The translations under genes were made by a program, and so were the position numbers. Of a stretch of 64,000 bases of DNA, positions 17,166 to 26,769 are shown in pieces; positions within the stretch are counted from its first letter, which is position 1; every line of letters begins with the position of its first letter. Source of the stretch: Gracilaria domingensis (Eukaryota > Rhodophyta > Florideophyceae > Gracilariales > Gracilariaceae). Under the pieces are notes generated by a model. It had not been told where the DNA came from. It searched no databases and worked only from the letters and a program-made list of their open reading frames with translations. Location: NCBI GenBank assembly GCA_022539475.1, contig VCMS01000042.1:337561-401560 (forward strand), written 5' to 3'.

Positions 17166-19996
17166 CAGTAGGGTAGGCTGAACACTTGAACAAAACCACT
17201 GTGAACCCTTTGACGTAATTTTGGGTCTTCCTTGAGAGATAGAACGTCAGCCCTATAAAAGCTGACGATCTAGGCTAACAAACAAGACAAGAACCAAGCT
17301 GAAAGAAGAACTCAAAACAGATGTTAGAGGCAGTTTACTAACAAGGTCTGAAACAGGCTCATTTGCAAAAGACTGGTTTAATTTCTTGGACAATGAGACC
17401 CAAACAAATGCCTCAAATGCAGATTTTGGTAAACCAACTGCCAAACATAGGCTGATCTTAAAACCGGAGATTACTGCTTCTAAACACCGCTGAGCCTAAT
17501 GAATAGGAGTTGCAGCTACGGAAGCACCGAGATCCCCATCGCCTTCGTGCTCATTGATTATGGCACTCAATACTGTTCCAACGCGATGCACACGACGGCC
17601 ACTCTTTTCAGCATGAGCAGGCACAACTCCCTCAATATTTTCTATGCGACCAACCAAATCTTCAGCAGCTTTTCTCATGCTTGCAGAATGCTTCTTAAGA
17701 GCGCGATTAAGCTGCTTTGCACGTTTAGCTTCTTCCTTCTCCATCTGCTCTTTTCGACGTAATGCCAATTTCTCAGTTTGCAGTTTGATTAAGTCATATG
17801 CGGCGTCGCAGGTAAGCACAACACCTTCGCTGCTGTCAACGAATCCGCTCTTCGTCAATCGTGCGGTACCAAGCAGCTCCTCCGTCATCTTTTCTTTCTT
17901 TGCACGCAACATGGAGATCATCTCGTTCACGCCAACTCGTTCTTTAAATTGTTCTGCGCTTCGAGGACGATATTCTCCGAAGAGATGGTATTCGTCGATG
18001 GGACAAAGACTGGTTTTGACGAAACCACTACGAATGTTTTCTCGAGTCATTGCTTTCGCGTATGCTTCACTTATGATGCGACACACATCGAAAACATCTA
18101 ACTCGCGGTCGAAAAGAGGCAGACCAGATACGCATGCAGCAAGAAGCTCACGAAAGTGAGACTTCATCGACGAAAACACACCAACATCAAGAGGCTGAGT
18201 AGCAGCGCTGGTGTGAGATGGCAAAATGTAAGCGATGATTCTGTTTGCCCTGAACAACTCGCATACGAGGAGAGACATATGGCTTCGATAGCCGTCGTAC
18301 GTAACCAGGATATGCCTTCCGTTCTTGCGTAAGTCCTCAGTCTGTGCAACGAAATGCTTTGCCCACTGTAGAAAGTTGTTCGAGTCAACACCAGCAACAT
18401 CTTTCCTGGAAGCGACGAGGGACCCACGGGGAAGCACTTCGTGTATAGGCTCTGGTACACCGTCTTCGCTTCCTGCCCTGGAGCGGACCCGTGTTCCCTT
18501 AAATACAAACATAGGGTCGACAGCCGTTCCTTCGGCTGAAACGCAGGCAAGACAGGTAATCCGATGAACGTTCTTGAAAGTGGCGCCTTGCACCTCCGGA
18601 ATATCCCCCACAGACACATAATGCTTGGTTCTTGGATTCTTCTTGTCTTCGTTTGCCATTGTGAATCCCGTCTCGTCTAGGTTGAACAGACGGCGGCGGT
18701 CTATGTTGTATGTGCAAAACAGAGCGGAAAACTTTGCCAGGTGGGTCGTGAGAGTCTCTGCATTGGTTGCTATATACCTTTTTGACTCCAACACAGATAC
18801 CTTGCGATACATAATTAGGTTTGTATGCCTGGATTCAAAAGACCTGCACCAATCATCACCAGGGCGACAACTCTTGAAACGAATCTTCTGCAGCCTTTCG
18901 TAGGAGAAAGATTGGACAAGGAACTGCACGGCGTCCTTGAAGTCATTCCGAGTCATGTACCGTCCAGTTTCAGAGTAGTGGTTTATGACGCTCACGATGT
19001 GCTGCTCTTCTGTCTCGGTTAGAGCAAACTTTTTGCTCCGCACTGGATTATTGACCAACAAAATTCGATGCAGCCAGTAGTGAATTGATGAAACGGGAAG
19101 ACGAAAGGTTCTGCTTGCCTCGTGGAAAGACATCTGTCCGGCGTTCACCACAGAAACTGCATGGCGCATTTCTCGAGTCACACGCATACGTAACGCTCGA
19201 ACGAGAAAGCAGCTCTGTGTGCGTTTGTGCACAAGCTTACATTTCGGACAAAGATGGCTCGGCTTCAAGGAACGGGTCCATTTATGTTTGTACGGCATGA
19301 TAACAATTAGGATAGCAATATTAAAGATTGATGCAAGAATTCTATGGTAGATGGTGAGGATGTGGTGCTGATTTCTGGCTTGAGGATGGAGATCATCGCT
19401 TTAAGAGGTTTTGTTGCTTCACGCAACATCATGATTCGATCCTAGCTGATTACGCCAGATAGCACACTTTATGTAAACACTAGCTTCTTAGAAGGTTATT
19501 GGTTATTAAAGATGTCTCTTTGTCTTATAAAGTGATGGTATTGGCTGCTAGCGTGTTGGAAAAGACATTCGCAAGGACGGAGCTTGATGAAAGTGCTACT
19601 GATGATTACAGACACCAAACAGATTCATTGTTGTCGATTCTTTTGTTTACGATCGCAGAGGAGAGATAAAACTCAAACACTGTACCGTTTGGAAGAAATG
19701 GGGATGTTAGACTGAAAACAGAAGTGTGTTGATTTGATGACCAATTTGTATAATCTCAGAAAGGGCAATCGTCATGATGATGCTTGGAATCGTTTCCTGA
19801 TGAGGGATGAAGTGTTTTGGATCTTTACTGAAGGCTAAATTCTATTGTCATCGTCCGCGTTCTAATCTACACCACCGTGGGGTCAAGGTTGAACATCAAC
19901 GGAAAGAGAGGATTTTGATGCAGAAGCACTCAAAATCAACGATTTTCACTGTTCAGCGTTGAGACTGTTTTTGCGGATGCTGACCCTGACCTACTG
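17166..19996 (-). mobile_element. pogo-like DNA transposon (about 2.83 kb)
   Basis: The intact transposase gene is flanked by candidate terminal inverted repeats. The left end starts TA-CAGTAGGGTAGGCTGA at 17164; the right end, read on the minus strand, starts TA-CAGTAGGTCAGGGTCA at 19998. The outer seven bases (CAGTAGG) are identical and about two thirds of the first 30 match. A TA dinucleotide outside each end fits the TA target site of the Tc1/mariner-pogo superfamily. The imperfect inner repeat means the ends need confirming. The intact gene suggests a fairly recent arrival. Confidence 0.5.
17496..19298 (-). CDS. pogo/Tigger-like DDE transposase, intact
   Basis: 600 residues from the ATG at 19296-19298 without internal stops. 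The N-terminus has a Cys pair (CPKCKLVHKRTQSC) and a helix-turn-helix of psq type (MRHAVSVVNAGQMSFHEAS). It is followed by a second DNA-binding region of the CENP-B/Tigger type. The DDE_1 catalytic core shows FNLDETGF with Asp208, VTYDGYRSHM with Asp335 and QPLDVGVFSSMK with Asp371, giving a DD35D spacing as in pogo-type enzymes. A coiled, Lys/Glu-rich C-terminal segment (RRKEQMEKEEAKRAKQLNRA) follows. The enzyme cuts and pastes its element at TA sites in the nucleus. A domesticated CENP-B-like protein is the alternative, but the candidate terminal repeats favour a live transposon. Confidence 0.9.
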   Translation of the reverse strand: MPYKHKWTRSLKPSHLCPKCKLVHKRTQSCFLVRALRMRVTREMRHAVSVVNAGQMSFHEASRTFRLPVSSIHYWLHRILLVNNPVRSKKFALTETEEQHIVSVINHYSETGRYMTRNDFKDAVQFLVQSFSYERLQKIRFKSCRPGDDWCRSFESRHTNLIMYRKVSVLESKRYIATNAETLTTHLAKFSALFCTYNIDRRRLFNLDETGFTMANEDKKNPRTKHYVSVGDIPEVQGATFKNVHRITCLACVSAEGTAVDPMFVFKGTRVRSRAGSEDGVPEPIHEVLPRGSLVASRKDVAGVDSNNFLQWAKHFVAQTEDLRKNGRHILVTYDGYRSHMSLLVCELFRANRIIAYILPSHTSAATQPLDVGVFSSMKSHFRELLAACVSGLPLFDRELDVFDVCRIISEAYAKAMTRENIRSGFVKTSLCPIDEYHLFGEYRPRSAEQFKERVGVNEMISMLRAKKEKMTEELLGTARLTKSGFVDSSEGVVLTCDAAYDLIKLQTEKLALRRKEQMEKEEAKRAKQLNRALKKHSASMRKAAEDLVGRIENIEGVVPAHAEKSGRRVHRVGTVLSAIINEHEGDGDLGASVAATPIH

Positions 19997-20592
19997 TACC
20001 CTCGTACCTTCGGGGATACGGATACGTGGGATGATGATCTCGTTTACCAAGGGTGGAAGGTTATTAATTTCAACTTAACTGGAATTAAATATAACATTTT
20101 GAAGTTATTGCTCCCTAAATATATTATTGACTATTCAATAAATAATTCGATCAAGCTTGAAGGATTGAAGTGTGGCAAGATGAAGGACATGTAGATAGAA
20201 AAAGTTGATCGAAATGATTTTATGCCTCCAAGCTTACTGCGAAGGTGCAAGTCTTGTCACATTAACTCGTCGTCTTCAGACCATGGGCACTTTTGTCGAA
20301 GCCAAACTCGAATGAATTGGCTCAGAGAATAGCACTGTCCCATGCGGATGCATACCGGTATGCACCAGAAAATGAAGGATGAAATGCGTCCAACAACTTG
20401 ACAATTGGCAGTTATTTGCGCTCTGCCAGAATCAGGCCTCGAGAAAAGGGGCAGACAAGAAGATGGGGTATGCCTAACTCATACTTCTTCCTCTCCGTGA
20501 TTGACACTACTTTCCTGTCTGCACTTGCTCCCCAATCAGCACTAAAGAACTGCGGAAGTACGAAAATATCAGCAGTTTCATTTCCAGAGATT
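19997..20592. other. Intergenic, no gene seen
   Basis: AT-rich, with no open frame of note. It leads into the promoter of the first MSSTGF gene. Confidence 0.5.
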
Positions 20593-20600
20593 CATAAAAG
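20593..20600 (+). promoter_or_regulatory. TATA-like box of the MSSTGF gene
   Basis: CATAAAAG lies 131 bp before the ATG at 20731, matching the octamer before the cupin gene. Confidence 0.45.
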
Positions 20601-20730
20601 GTTTCCATTCTGTTCGAATTATATAGTTGCCACTCACCACCACTGCTCTCCATTGCCGTTCTCCTCATCAACACCTTTGTCCCCACGAATACTTGCGTAT
20701 TCGTCTCAAACTACCAATAACCAAAGCATT

Positions 20731-21525
20731 ATGTCTTCAACAGGTTTTGTTCCGTCGGCAGAAAGCCTATCAATCTTTGACGACATAAAAAGAGGAGTTG
20801 ACGCTCAGAGGCGAAGTGCCTTGGAGAGTTTAAGAGCTATCAAATGCAATGATTTCTCTGACGTTACCGAATGTAGAGATTCTGTACGTGGGAGGCAAAC
20901 GCATGCGCAGTCAACAGGCATCTCTTGGCGTTTGCCGCATGAAGTTGTTGATGAAAGCCACAGGACGGCAGATGGATCTAGGGCAACACCGAATGCATTT
21001 GAGCAGAATGGGAAAGATCCTGTCAACTGGGTCCTGGATTCCAGATATGACGCTCCAACCAAAGCTGGCAATGAACGCCAAGACCGGCTAGGGCGCGAGG
21101 TTCTTGTGTCTAAGTCAAACAAACCATACCATACGGACACAGACACGTCGCCTGAGTCTAAGGAATGGGTTCAAAGGTTGAAAAGGGCACATCGAGAGAT
21201 GACTGTTGGGCCATCGCCGGATGTAGATCTCTGGAGCAGAGATCACATTCCCTATCAACTCCAATCCTCCAGACCGAGCCCAGTTTCAGGAGCATCAAAT
21301 GGATGGGAATTGAACGACGAATTGGTTCGCCAAATGAGAGAGCGTGTTACTCGCATCCCTGAAGAACAGGAAGAATTTGGCAGCTGTCTGAAGTTTTTGG
21401 CATGGAAGAACCTTGTGTCCACCGTAAGCACATGGAAACTGAAGATGCTAAGTGTTCTCGGAAGTGTGCAGAACGCTATGGGAATATTTGGAAAGTTGGT
21501 GCGAAATGTAATGCAGTGGTTCTGA
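20731..21525 (+). CDS. MSSTGF-family protein, intact copy (unknown function)
   Basis: 264 residues from ATG 20731. I do not recognise the family, but it is locally multicopy: a broken paralogue starts at 23999 and a remnant lies near 28510. Segments shared with the paralogue are the start MSSTGFVPSAESLSIFDDIK, the core DPVNW-LDSRYDAPT, a HTDT-TSPES-EWVQ-LKRAHREMT helix and DLWS..HIP..L.SS.PSPVSG. The protein is hydrophilic with no signal peptide. The last 60 residues are more hydrophobic and may form an amphipathic helix (FGKLVRNVMQWF). Unlike the second copy, no cysteine-rich gene was found upstream on the other strand. An upstream in-frame stretch is open but contains the TATA-like box, so the conserved ATG was chosen. 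Confidence 0.65.
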   Translation: MSSTGFVPSAESLSIFDDIKRGVDAQRRSALESLRAIKCNDFSDVTECRDSVRGRQTHAQSTGISWRLPHEVVDESHRTADGSRATPNAFEQNGKDPVNWVLDSRYDAPTKAGNERQDRLGREVLVSKSNKPYHTDTDTSPESKEWVQRLKRAHREMTVGPSPDVDLWSRDHIPYQLQSSRPSPVSGASNGWELNDELVRQMRERVTRIPEEQEEFGSCLKFLAWKNLVSTVSTWKLKMLSVLGSVQNAMGIFGKLVRNVMQWF

Positions 21526-21654
21526 GGCAGGGACCTCTTTACGAGGTGGTTGATGTTGTTAGGCTACTTTCGTGTCATCGAAATCTCCATTTACGCGTTT
21601 GCTGATGTATGAACAACCAGAAGCAACTTTGCGAAAATTATTAATCTGCCGAAC

Positions 21655-22130
21655 AAGGGGAGCAGAATGTGTGCTAGAGAGCTAATGCGAACAGAGAGAA
21701 GTGCGCTTCGAACAGATACAGGGAAACCCATGAATGAGTCGTTTGTTAAGTGCCCCCTGGAATGAAATTGGAGGGCAAAACGGACGTTGGAGGCGAGCTT
21801 CCAATCGGTACCGGGAAACTTATACAAGTTTCACTCGTTTGATTTAGTGTCCCCTTTACACGGAATTGGAGGGCAAAAGCGGACGAAAAAGTGAGCTTCA
21901 ACCCGGTACAGGGAAGCGTATACATGCCTCATTCGATGGTTTTAGTGTTCCCTTTACATGGAACAGGAGGGCAAAAACTGACGAAGGAGGTGAGCTTCGA
22001 AGCAGTTCTCGAAAAGTCATGTATCGCATGCCTCACATGTTTGTTTTAGTGTCCCCTCTACACGGTATTGGAGGGCAAAACCGAACGAGAGAAGTGAGCT
22101 TCGAAACCATTCAGGAAGACATATGGATGT
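21655..22130. repeat. Minisatellite, about 4.5 units of about 100 bp
   Basis: Units share the landmarks TTGGAGGGCAAAA, GTGAGCTTC, GGTACAGGGAA and TTTAGTGTCCCCTTTACA. The copies differ by 15 to 25 percent, so the array is old. It follows the intact MSSTGF gene directly. Confidence 0.8.
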
Positions 22131-22566
22131 ACCGCTTTCTTGTTGAAGTTTCTCGCTCTCTACGCTACAGATCTTCTCTACGCCACATTTCGTCTCCTTT
22201 TTCTCGGCTACATAGTAGTACTTGGTCCATTATGGGACAAATACAAAAATGATTAGAAGATAGCAATAACAATTTTTCTATCTCCTTCGAGATGTCTATA
22301 AATGCTTCTTTCGGTTTGTTGGTGTTTTGAAAGATTCTAATGAAAGTTTCTATATCATCAGCGATGCACGCACTCTTGTGCCAACTAAATTGTTAAAGGC
22401 CTTTAAGTTTTGTACATTGTACCTTTTATCAGTACTTTCCTGGAATGAGGGTTCTGTGCCTTCCATTCCGAAGGAAAAGAAAGTGTCATGGTAAAATGAT
22501 TCCGTGAAGGTCCCTTGTACCTTAGCTACCGTCAGTCGTAGATGCAAAAGGCACATCTGATACGAC
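22131..22566. other. Intergenic, no gene seen
   Basis: No recognisable coding sequence. It ends at the terminal repeat of the MITE. Confidence 0.45.
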
Positions 22567-23060
22567 CAGGGGCGTATTTGTGACTGACTAAATTGTAATT
22601 TCCCTTCGTCACTAGTCACCACAAAAAATCATGTAGTCAGTCATGTTAGTCATAGAAAGCTTTGAAATATTGTTTCAGCTCACTTTTATCAACTTTAGAT
22701 GCACTTGCGTCCACCAAAGCACCTTCGGTGCCTTCAGCAAGATGTAGAAGTCTAGTCTGCGCTACATAAATGCTTCTAAGCTCACTTGTAACAAAAAATC
22801 GAATAAATTGGAAGTTTTCAAACATTTTTTTGAAAATCTTTGAGATTATTTTCGTGAAAAAGAGCATTATGCTTACCTCTAATTTTTGTGCATATGCTCG
22901 TAATTCAGTATCATTGTAGACGTCCGCGTTTAATACACCATCTTGAAGGACCTGAGCTTTTCCTATGACTAAGATGACCAAATATTTTTTACCGTCGTAG
23001 TCAGTCAGTCATTAGTCACTCATTTTTTAGCGTAGTCAGTCAGTCACAAATACGGCCCTG
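22567..23060. mobile_element. Non-autonomous hAT-like element (MITE)
   Basis: The 23-bp ends at 22567-22589 and 23038-23060 are inverted repeats with a single mismatch (CAGGGGCGTATTTGTGACTG at the left). The CAGGG start is typical of hAT elements. No matching 8-bp target duplication is visible (GATACGAC against GCATGAAG), so the insertion is old or the flank rearranged. The inner sequence has extra GTCAGTCA motifs near both ends and a 111-codon minus frame without recognisable motifs. Confidence 0.7.
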
Positions 23061-23284
23061 GCATGAAGCCATCTCGCCCTCAGTTTCTTGGTGCCGTATG
23101 GTTTCTTCTGGCTGTGAGTTGTCACACCGATCTTTTCAAACACCGTCTTGTGGTAAACTTCCCTCGTAATACATCCTTTCTTTCCCTCCATCATGTTTGA
23201 TAATGCTCCAATCCCTCCGCACGCTGAATGATCCTCGCCATCTTCATAAGTTTTCATGCTTTGACCGCCGCAAGAGCCTCCTGG
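23061..23284 (-). pseudogene. Fragment of the cysteine-rich secreted protein family
   Basis: The minus strand reads SMKTYEDGEDHSACGGIGAL, then a KKGCITREVYHK stretch, matching the middle of the three larger copies in this window. It lacks the signal peptide and the C-terminal half and runs into the MITE end. The junction lies next to the end of the complete copy at 23244-23609, as expected from an unequal crossover inside the gene. Confidence 0.65.
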
Positions 23285-23609
23285 AGTGGCATTCCCACCT
23301 TGTCAAACAGCCATATTTCGATTCCATCCCCGCACCTTCTTTCAGCCTGCAAATGTAGATAACGTTCGCGTTCAAAACACGATTCCTCTTCCATCCGCCT
23401 CCTGCTGTTGTCTTGTGCTGAACTTTCCTTCTAACACATCCCTTCTTAGTTCCCATCCTGTTTGACAATATTCCGATCCCTCCGCAAGCTGGTTCATCCT
23501 CACCCTCTTTATAACTTTCCATCCTTCGTCCGCCGCAAGAAGCTCCTAATAACATTCCCGCCATTCCGACGGTCATGACCACCTCTAGTAAATCAAACGA
23601 ACAGAACAT
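23244..23609 (-). CDS. Small secreted cysteine-rich protein, copy 1
   Basis: 121 residues from the ATG at 23607-23609. I do not recognise the family. The N-terminus (FDLLEVVMTVGMAGMLLGA) looks like a signal peptide, cut near SCGG. The mature part has six cysteines with conserved surroundings in all copies: ASCGG, ACGGIG.LSNRM, KKGC, a YIC or SNC, YGCLTRWEC. A conserved WKRNRVLN block lies in the middle. Six cysteines in about 95 residues suggest a disulphide-stabilised extracellular domain. The C-terminus is cut short relative to copies 2 and 3, ending RRLLRRSKHENL where it fuses to the fragment of another copy. The promoter is shared with the divergent MSSTGF gene at 23999. A TATTTAAG box (minus strand) lies about 110 bp upstream. 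Longer in-frame readings lack an ATG and would include that box. Confidence 0.6.
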   Translation of the reverse strand: MFCSFDLLEVVMTVGMAGMLLGASCGGRRMESYKEGEDEPACGGIGILSNRMGTKKGCVRRKVQHKTTAGGGWKRNRVLNANVIYICRLKEGAGMESKYGCLTRWECHSRRLLRRSKHENL

Positions 23610-23998
23610 TTTCAACCTTTTCCCCCAAGCAATAGTTTTATAATGGGTTTCTATCTTTCGCTGCAGATGAGCAACAAGCGGAGAGAAACGCGAAACGAAT
23701 GCGCTCGACGAGGAAGCGCTTAAATACCTGACAAATCGGGGCTGGCTCCGACAAGTTGTATCCTCGTGAACAGCGAGAGCACCGAGATCCACGGTGAGCG
23801 AGCTCCAGTTCAAGCTCTAGTTCTTTCCTTCCTCGCTCCAATTCCCCACGTATGGACGTGCCATGTCCACATCCACGTCTACTTCATTCCCTTCACCACC
23901 AATTGCAGAATTTCCGTCTCGTTTTCACCTTTACCTTAAGAAGCATTTTAAGAGAGAAGACTAAGTTGTAGCAGTGCAACTTGTATCATCAGAACATT
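23610..23998. promoter_or_regulatory. Divergent promoter region, unit 1
   Basis: This 390-bp spacer separates the minus cysteine-rich gene from the plus MSSTGF gene. It is copied, with changes, at 24.70-25.00, 27.89-28.26 and 31.31-31.50 kb. Landmarks are GCGCTTAAATACCT (a TATTTAAG box on the minus strand), CACAAATCGG, GTGAACAGCGAGAG and a CCACGT-containing stretch before CATTTTAAGAGAGAAGACT. Confidence 0.6.
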
Positions 23999-24589
23999 AT
24001 GTCGTCAACAGGTTTTGTTCCTTCGGCAGAAAGCCTTTCTATCTTTGATGACATAAAGAGAGGAGTTGATGCTCAAAGACGAAGTGCATTGGAGAGAGTT
24101 AAATCCATCAAATGCGATGATATCTCCGACGTTATCGACTTTGAGGGTGCCAGTCGTGGTGGTCTATAGCATGCTATGTCAACAGATGTGCGTTTGTCGC
24201 ATGCAGGTATTAATGAAAACAACAGGAACGCAAAGGGATCAAAATCAAAGCTGAGTGCATACAAAGAGCTCAGCAAAGATCCTGTCAATTGGATGCTAGA
24301 TTCCAGATATGATGCTCCGACCGAAATAGATAATGAACTGCAACGTCAGCTAGGCCGAAATGTTCCTGTGTTTAAATCAAAGAACCCAGGTCATACGGAT
24401 ACAAACACCTCGCCCGAATCTCAAGAATGGGTTCAAAAATTGAAAAGGGCACACAGAGAGATGACTTTTCCGCCATCGCCGGATGCCGATGCCGATCTAT
24501 GGAGCGTACATCACATCCCATGTCCACTGCGATCCTCGAAACCGAGTCCAGTGTCAGGATTTGATAACTCACGGTCTGGCGCTTCCTAA
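23999..24589 (+). pseudogene. MSSTGF-family paralogue, broken
   Basis: The ATG at 23999 starts MSSTGFVPSAESLSIFDDIK, identical to the copy at 20731 over the first 20 residues. After 56 codons a TAG at 24167-24169 and a shift break the frame. The remaining domains (DPVNWMLDSRYDAPT, HTDTNTSPESQEWVQ, PSPVSG) continue from about 24176 to 24589 in another phase. It is shorter than the intact copy at the C-terminus (ends FDNSRSGAS). An intron around the break is possible, but no clean splice pair is visible. The divergent cysteine-rich gene lies 389 bp away. Confidence 0.65.
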
Positions 24590-24599
24590 TCTTCAACGC

Positions 24600-25000
24600 T
24601 CTGTTCCATAGGCCGCACCAACTCCGCTACCGACCCGCAGCTGCTGATCATCAGTAACACTATCTTAAACTTTAGTCTCCAAACAATAGTTGTGTAGTTA
24701 GTTCCTTATGTCCCGCTGCAGATGAGTAACAAGCCGAGAGAAACCCGAAACGAATGAGTTCGACGAGAAAGCGCTTAAATACATCACAAATCGGTACCAA
24801 CTCTCACAATTCGTACTTTCTTGAACAGCGAGAGCCACGAGATTCACAGTGAGTGCGATCCAATTCGAGCTCCAATTCTTTCCGTATTCACCGTAGCTGT
24901 CCAAATCCAAGGCCACTTCATTCACTCCATCAATAATTTCTGAATTTCCCTCACTCTCCCACATTTTGTCACTTTCACTGTGACAAGCATTTTGATACAC
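24600..25000 (-). pseudogene. Truncated extra copy of the cysteine-rich gene end plus promoter
   Basis: At 24600-24665 a minus-strand remnant of the conserved C-terminal region (the Ser-Ser-Thr-Asp-Asp part) joins directly to a sequence resembling the gene's 5' leader at about 24670. The whole secreted domain is deleted. The rest repeats the divergent promoter, with AAGCGCTTAAATACATCACA at about 24770. This extra partial copy explains why unit 1 is about 0.9 kb longer than unit 2. Confidence 0.55.
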
Positions 25001-25003
25001 CGG

Positions 25004-25192
25004 ATGACGGCGATGAAGCCGCAGTCTAGTAGTAAGAGACTACTGTCCAACATAAAGAAGAAGAAGAAGCCGCTGAATGTGCATTGCAGCCGAAGACATA
25101 GTAAGACGATTTCTTGCTTTTTCTTCCTTTTCCGTCCAGCTCTTCCATTATTGCTCCCTTTTTTTAGTCCTCTTTATGTTGATGGTATGTGA
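25004..25192 (+). CDS. Short lysine-rich reading frame downstream of the extra promoter copy
   Basis: An ATG at the position expected for the plus partner opens MTAMKPQSSSKRLLSNIKKK, 62 codons, with a hydrophobic end. It does not resemble the MSSTGF protein. A GTAAGA after the basic part could be a splice donor. Unrecognised; may be chance. Confidence 0.25.
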   Translation: MTAMKPQSSSKRLLSNIKKKKKPLNVHCSRRHSKTISCFFFLFRPALPLLLPFFSPLYVDGM

Positions 25193-25296
25193 GATTGGAC
25201 AAAGAGCTTTGGTTCGAGGTGAATGTTCCGCGTGATCGTGTTGCGTGCATTGAGGTGAGCATCATGCCAGCAAGGAGTCCAGCGCGGTGCTGGCGT

Positions 25297-25389
25297 GGGT
25301 TTTGAAAACTGAATTTTCAAAAACCCTCAAAAGTTTTTGTTGCAATTTTTGCGTACAAAAGGCACGTACGGGTGTACAACTTGTACACC
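25297..25389. repeat. Two adjacent inverted repeats
   Basis: GGGTTTTGAAAA (25297-25308) pairs with TTTTCAAAAACCC (25314-25326), one base unpaired. GGTGTACAA (25371-25379) pairs perfectly with TTGTACACC (25381-25389) around a single C. They could be terminator-like hairpins, protein sites or transposon ends. Confidence 0.6.
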
Positions 25390-25527
25390 TGTCGCGAGGT
25401 GGGCGCTTGTGCGCCATTGTTCGGTTGCAACCGTCACCATGACGTACCGCCGTAACTGCCATCCGCTCACCCGGTGAGTTTATCGCCCCCACGCTGTGGG
25501 GCCCACAGTGGGCATTACCGATGGAAA

Positions 25528-26320
25528 GCAACCGAGATCGTCGAGATGGCTCGCTCACTTTCCGTGCGTACTTCGGGCTGTTCACCAGCTGAGCTTTGCT
25601 CTCACAGTTGACCAGCATGCTGTATGACTTCATCATCATAGCCCGTCTGTCAAACTTGACGATATGTCCTGGCGCTGCACAGCTACCATGCTCGTCGCGC
25701 AAATCCGCGCCCAGAACATGGTTCTCGTTCATCGGTTGAGCGGCGGACATGCGATGCAGGTAATGTATTCCGATGCACCTTTTCTCAGATTGTACACTGG
25801 CTCACGGTTCTTGTTCGTAAGTTTCGGCTACTCGTGGTATTTCCTCGCTCCCTTTGAAGAACATTGCGTCCGCATCGGGCAGTCGTTCAACGCGCTGCAC
25901 AGAAGATTCGGCGCGTTGAGGTCATAGATACCGCGAAACAACTGGGCTGCGGTGATAATGGGAAATTTCGGCTTGGAGATTGCCATCCATCACATCGTTT
26001 TTCACATCGTCCTTGTGAGTTGGCTCTGGATGGTTATTGAAGTAACGTCCGCCGGGCTACAAAAACCCTCATTTTGATCGTCGCATGGAGCAAAGGAAGA
26101 CGAGAGGTCGAGAGGCAAGTGGAAACAAATTCACGCTCCTTGAACTACGAAACTGTCTAGAAAGAAGAGCCGTTACTGCCGAAAGGCACGAAAATTGCGG
26201 TCGTGGAAGAGAGGAAGAAGGTGAGAAACGGAAGGACAGTAAGATAAGGTAGATTAGTCTTAAAGCGGTTGTGAGATTTTGAGAGTCCGATCTTCGTGAT
26301 GGGCGTTGCTGCGGTCCGTT
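25528..26320. repeat. Array module B, copy 1
   Basis: Clearly similar to 28645-29830: shared stretches include TATTCCGATGCACCTTTTCT, CAAACTTGAC and CGTGCGTA, with the same order throughout. Both strands have matching short frames. The minus reading GHIVKFD.R.MM.KS..ML is well kept between copies, as is the plus reading FLFV.FGYS..., so a third, decaying gene may lie here. I recognise neither. Confidence 0.6.
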
Positions 26321-26328
26321 CATAGCTA

Positions 26329-26731
26329 CGCCGGAATTAGCATTGACTTTTGACTACGTGACTATTGCTGAGAAGCAGCAGTCAAAGATAGCAGTCAATG
26401 TGGTCAAAGGTGTCTAGAATCACCGTCTAAAGCTATTGTAGAGACATTTCGAGCCGCCAATTGATAATTTGGCTCTCTCTATCGATACTTCGCTTTCAAA
26501 ACACCGAACGTTCGATCAAAGACTTTCACTCTTTCTCGCTACACTACAGTTCAAGGCGAAGAGACTCTATCTTTATTTTTAGATATGCAGCTTAAGATAA
26601 GTAAAGAAGGCTCGTGGTTGGCTTCATTGGCGTTTGACTTTTTATTGACTACTTTTAGTATGACTTCGAGAAAAACTGGTGACTGTTTGACTTCAAACTC
26701 TACAAGAAAAGTAGTCAGAAATACGCCCCTG
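26329..26731. mobile_element. Possible second hAT-like MITE
   Basis: Read on the minus strand, 26731 to 26711 starts CAGGGGCGTATTTCTGACTA, nearly the same end as the MITE at 22567. The other end near 26329 is only weakly similar. The interior has several GACTTTTGACT and GTCAAAG motifs in both orientations. One end only is solid. Confidence 0.35.
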
Positions 26732-26769
26732 AGCTTCATGCTTTCAAGGAGAGGGACACCCGTCACCTT

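Noticed and set aside
25040-25075. AAGAAG run as a nuclear localisation signal of a real protein
   Set aside because: The frame is only 62 codons, has no homologue in the other units and ends in a hydrophobic stretch read from a T-rich tract.
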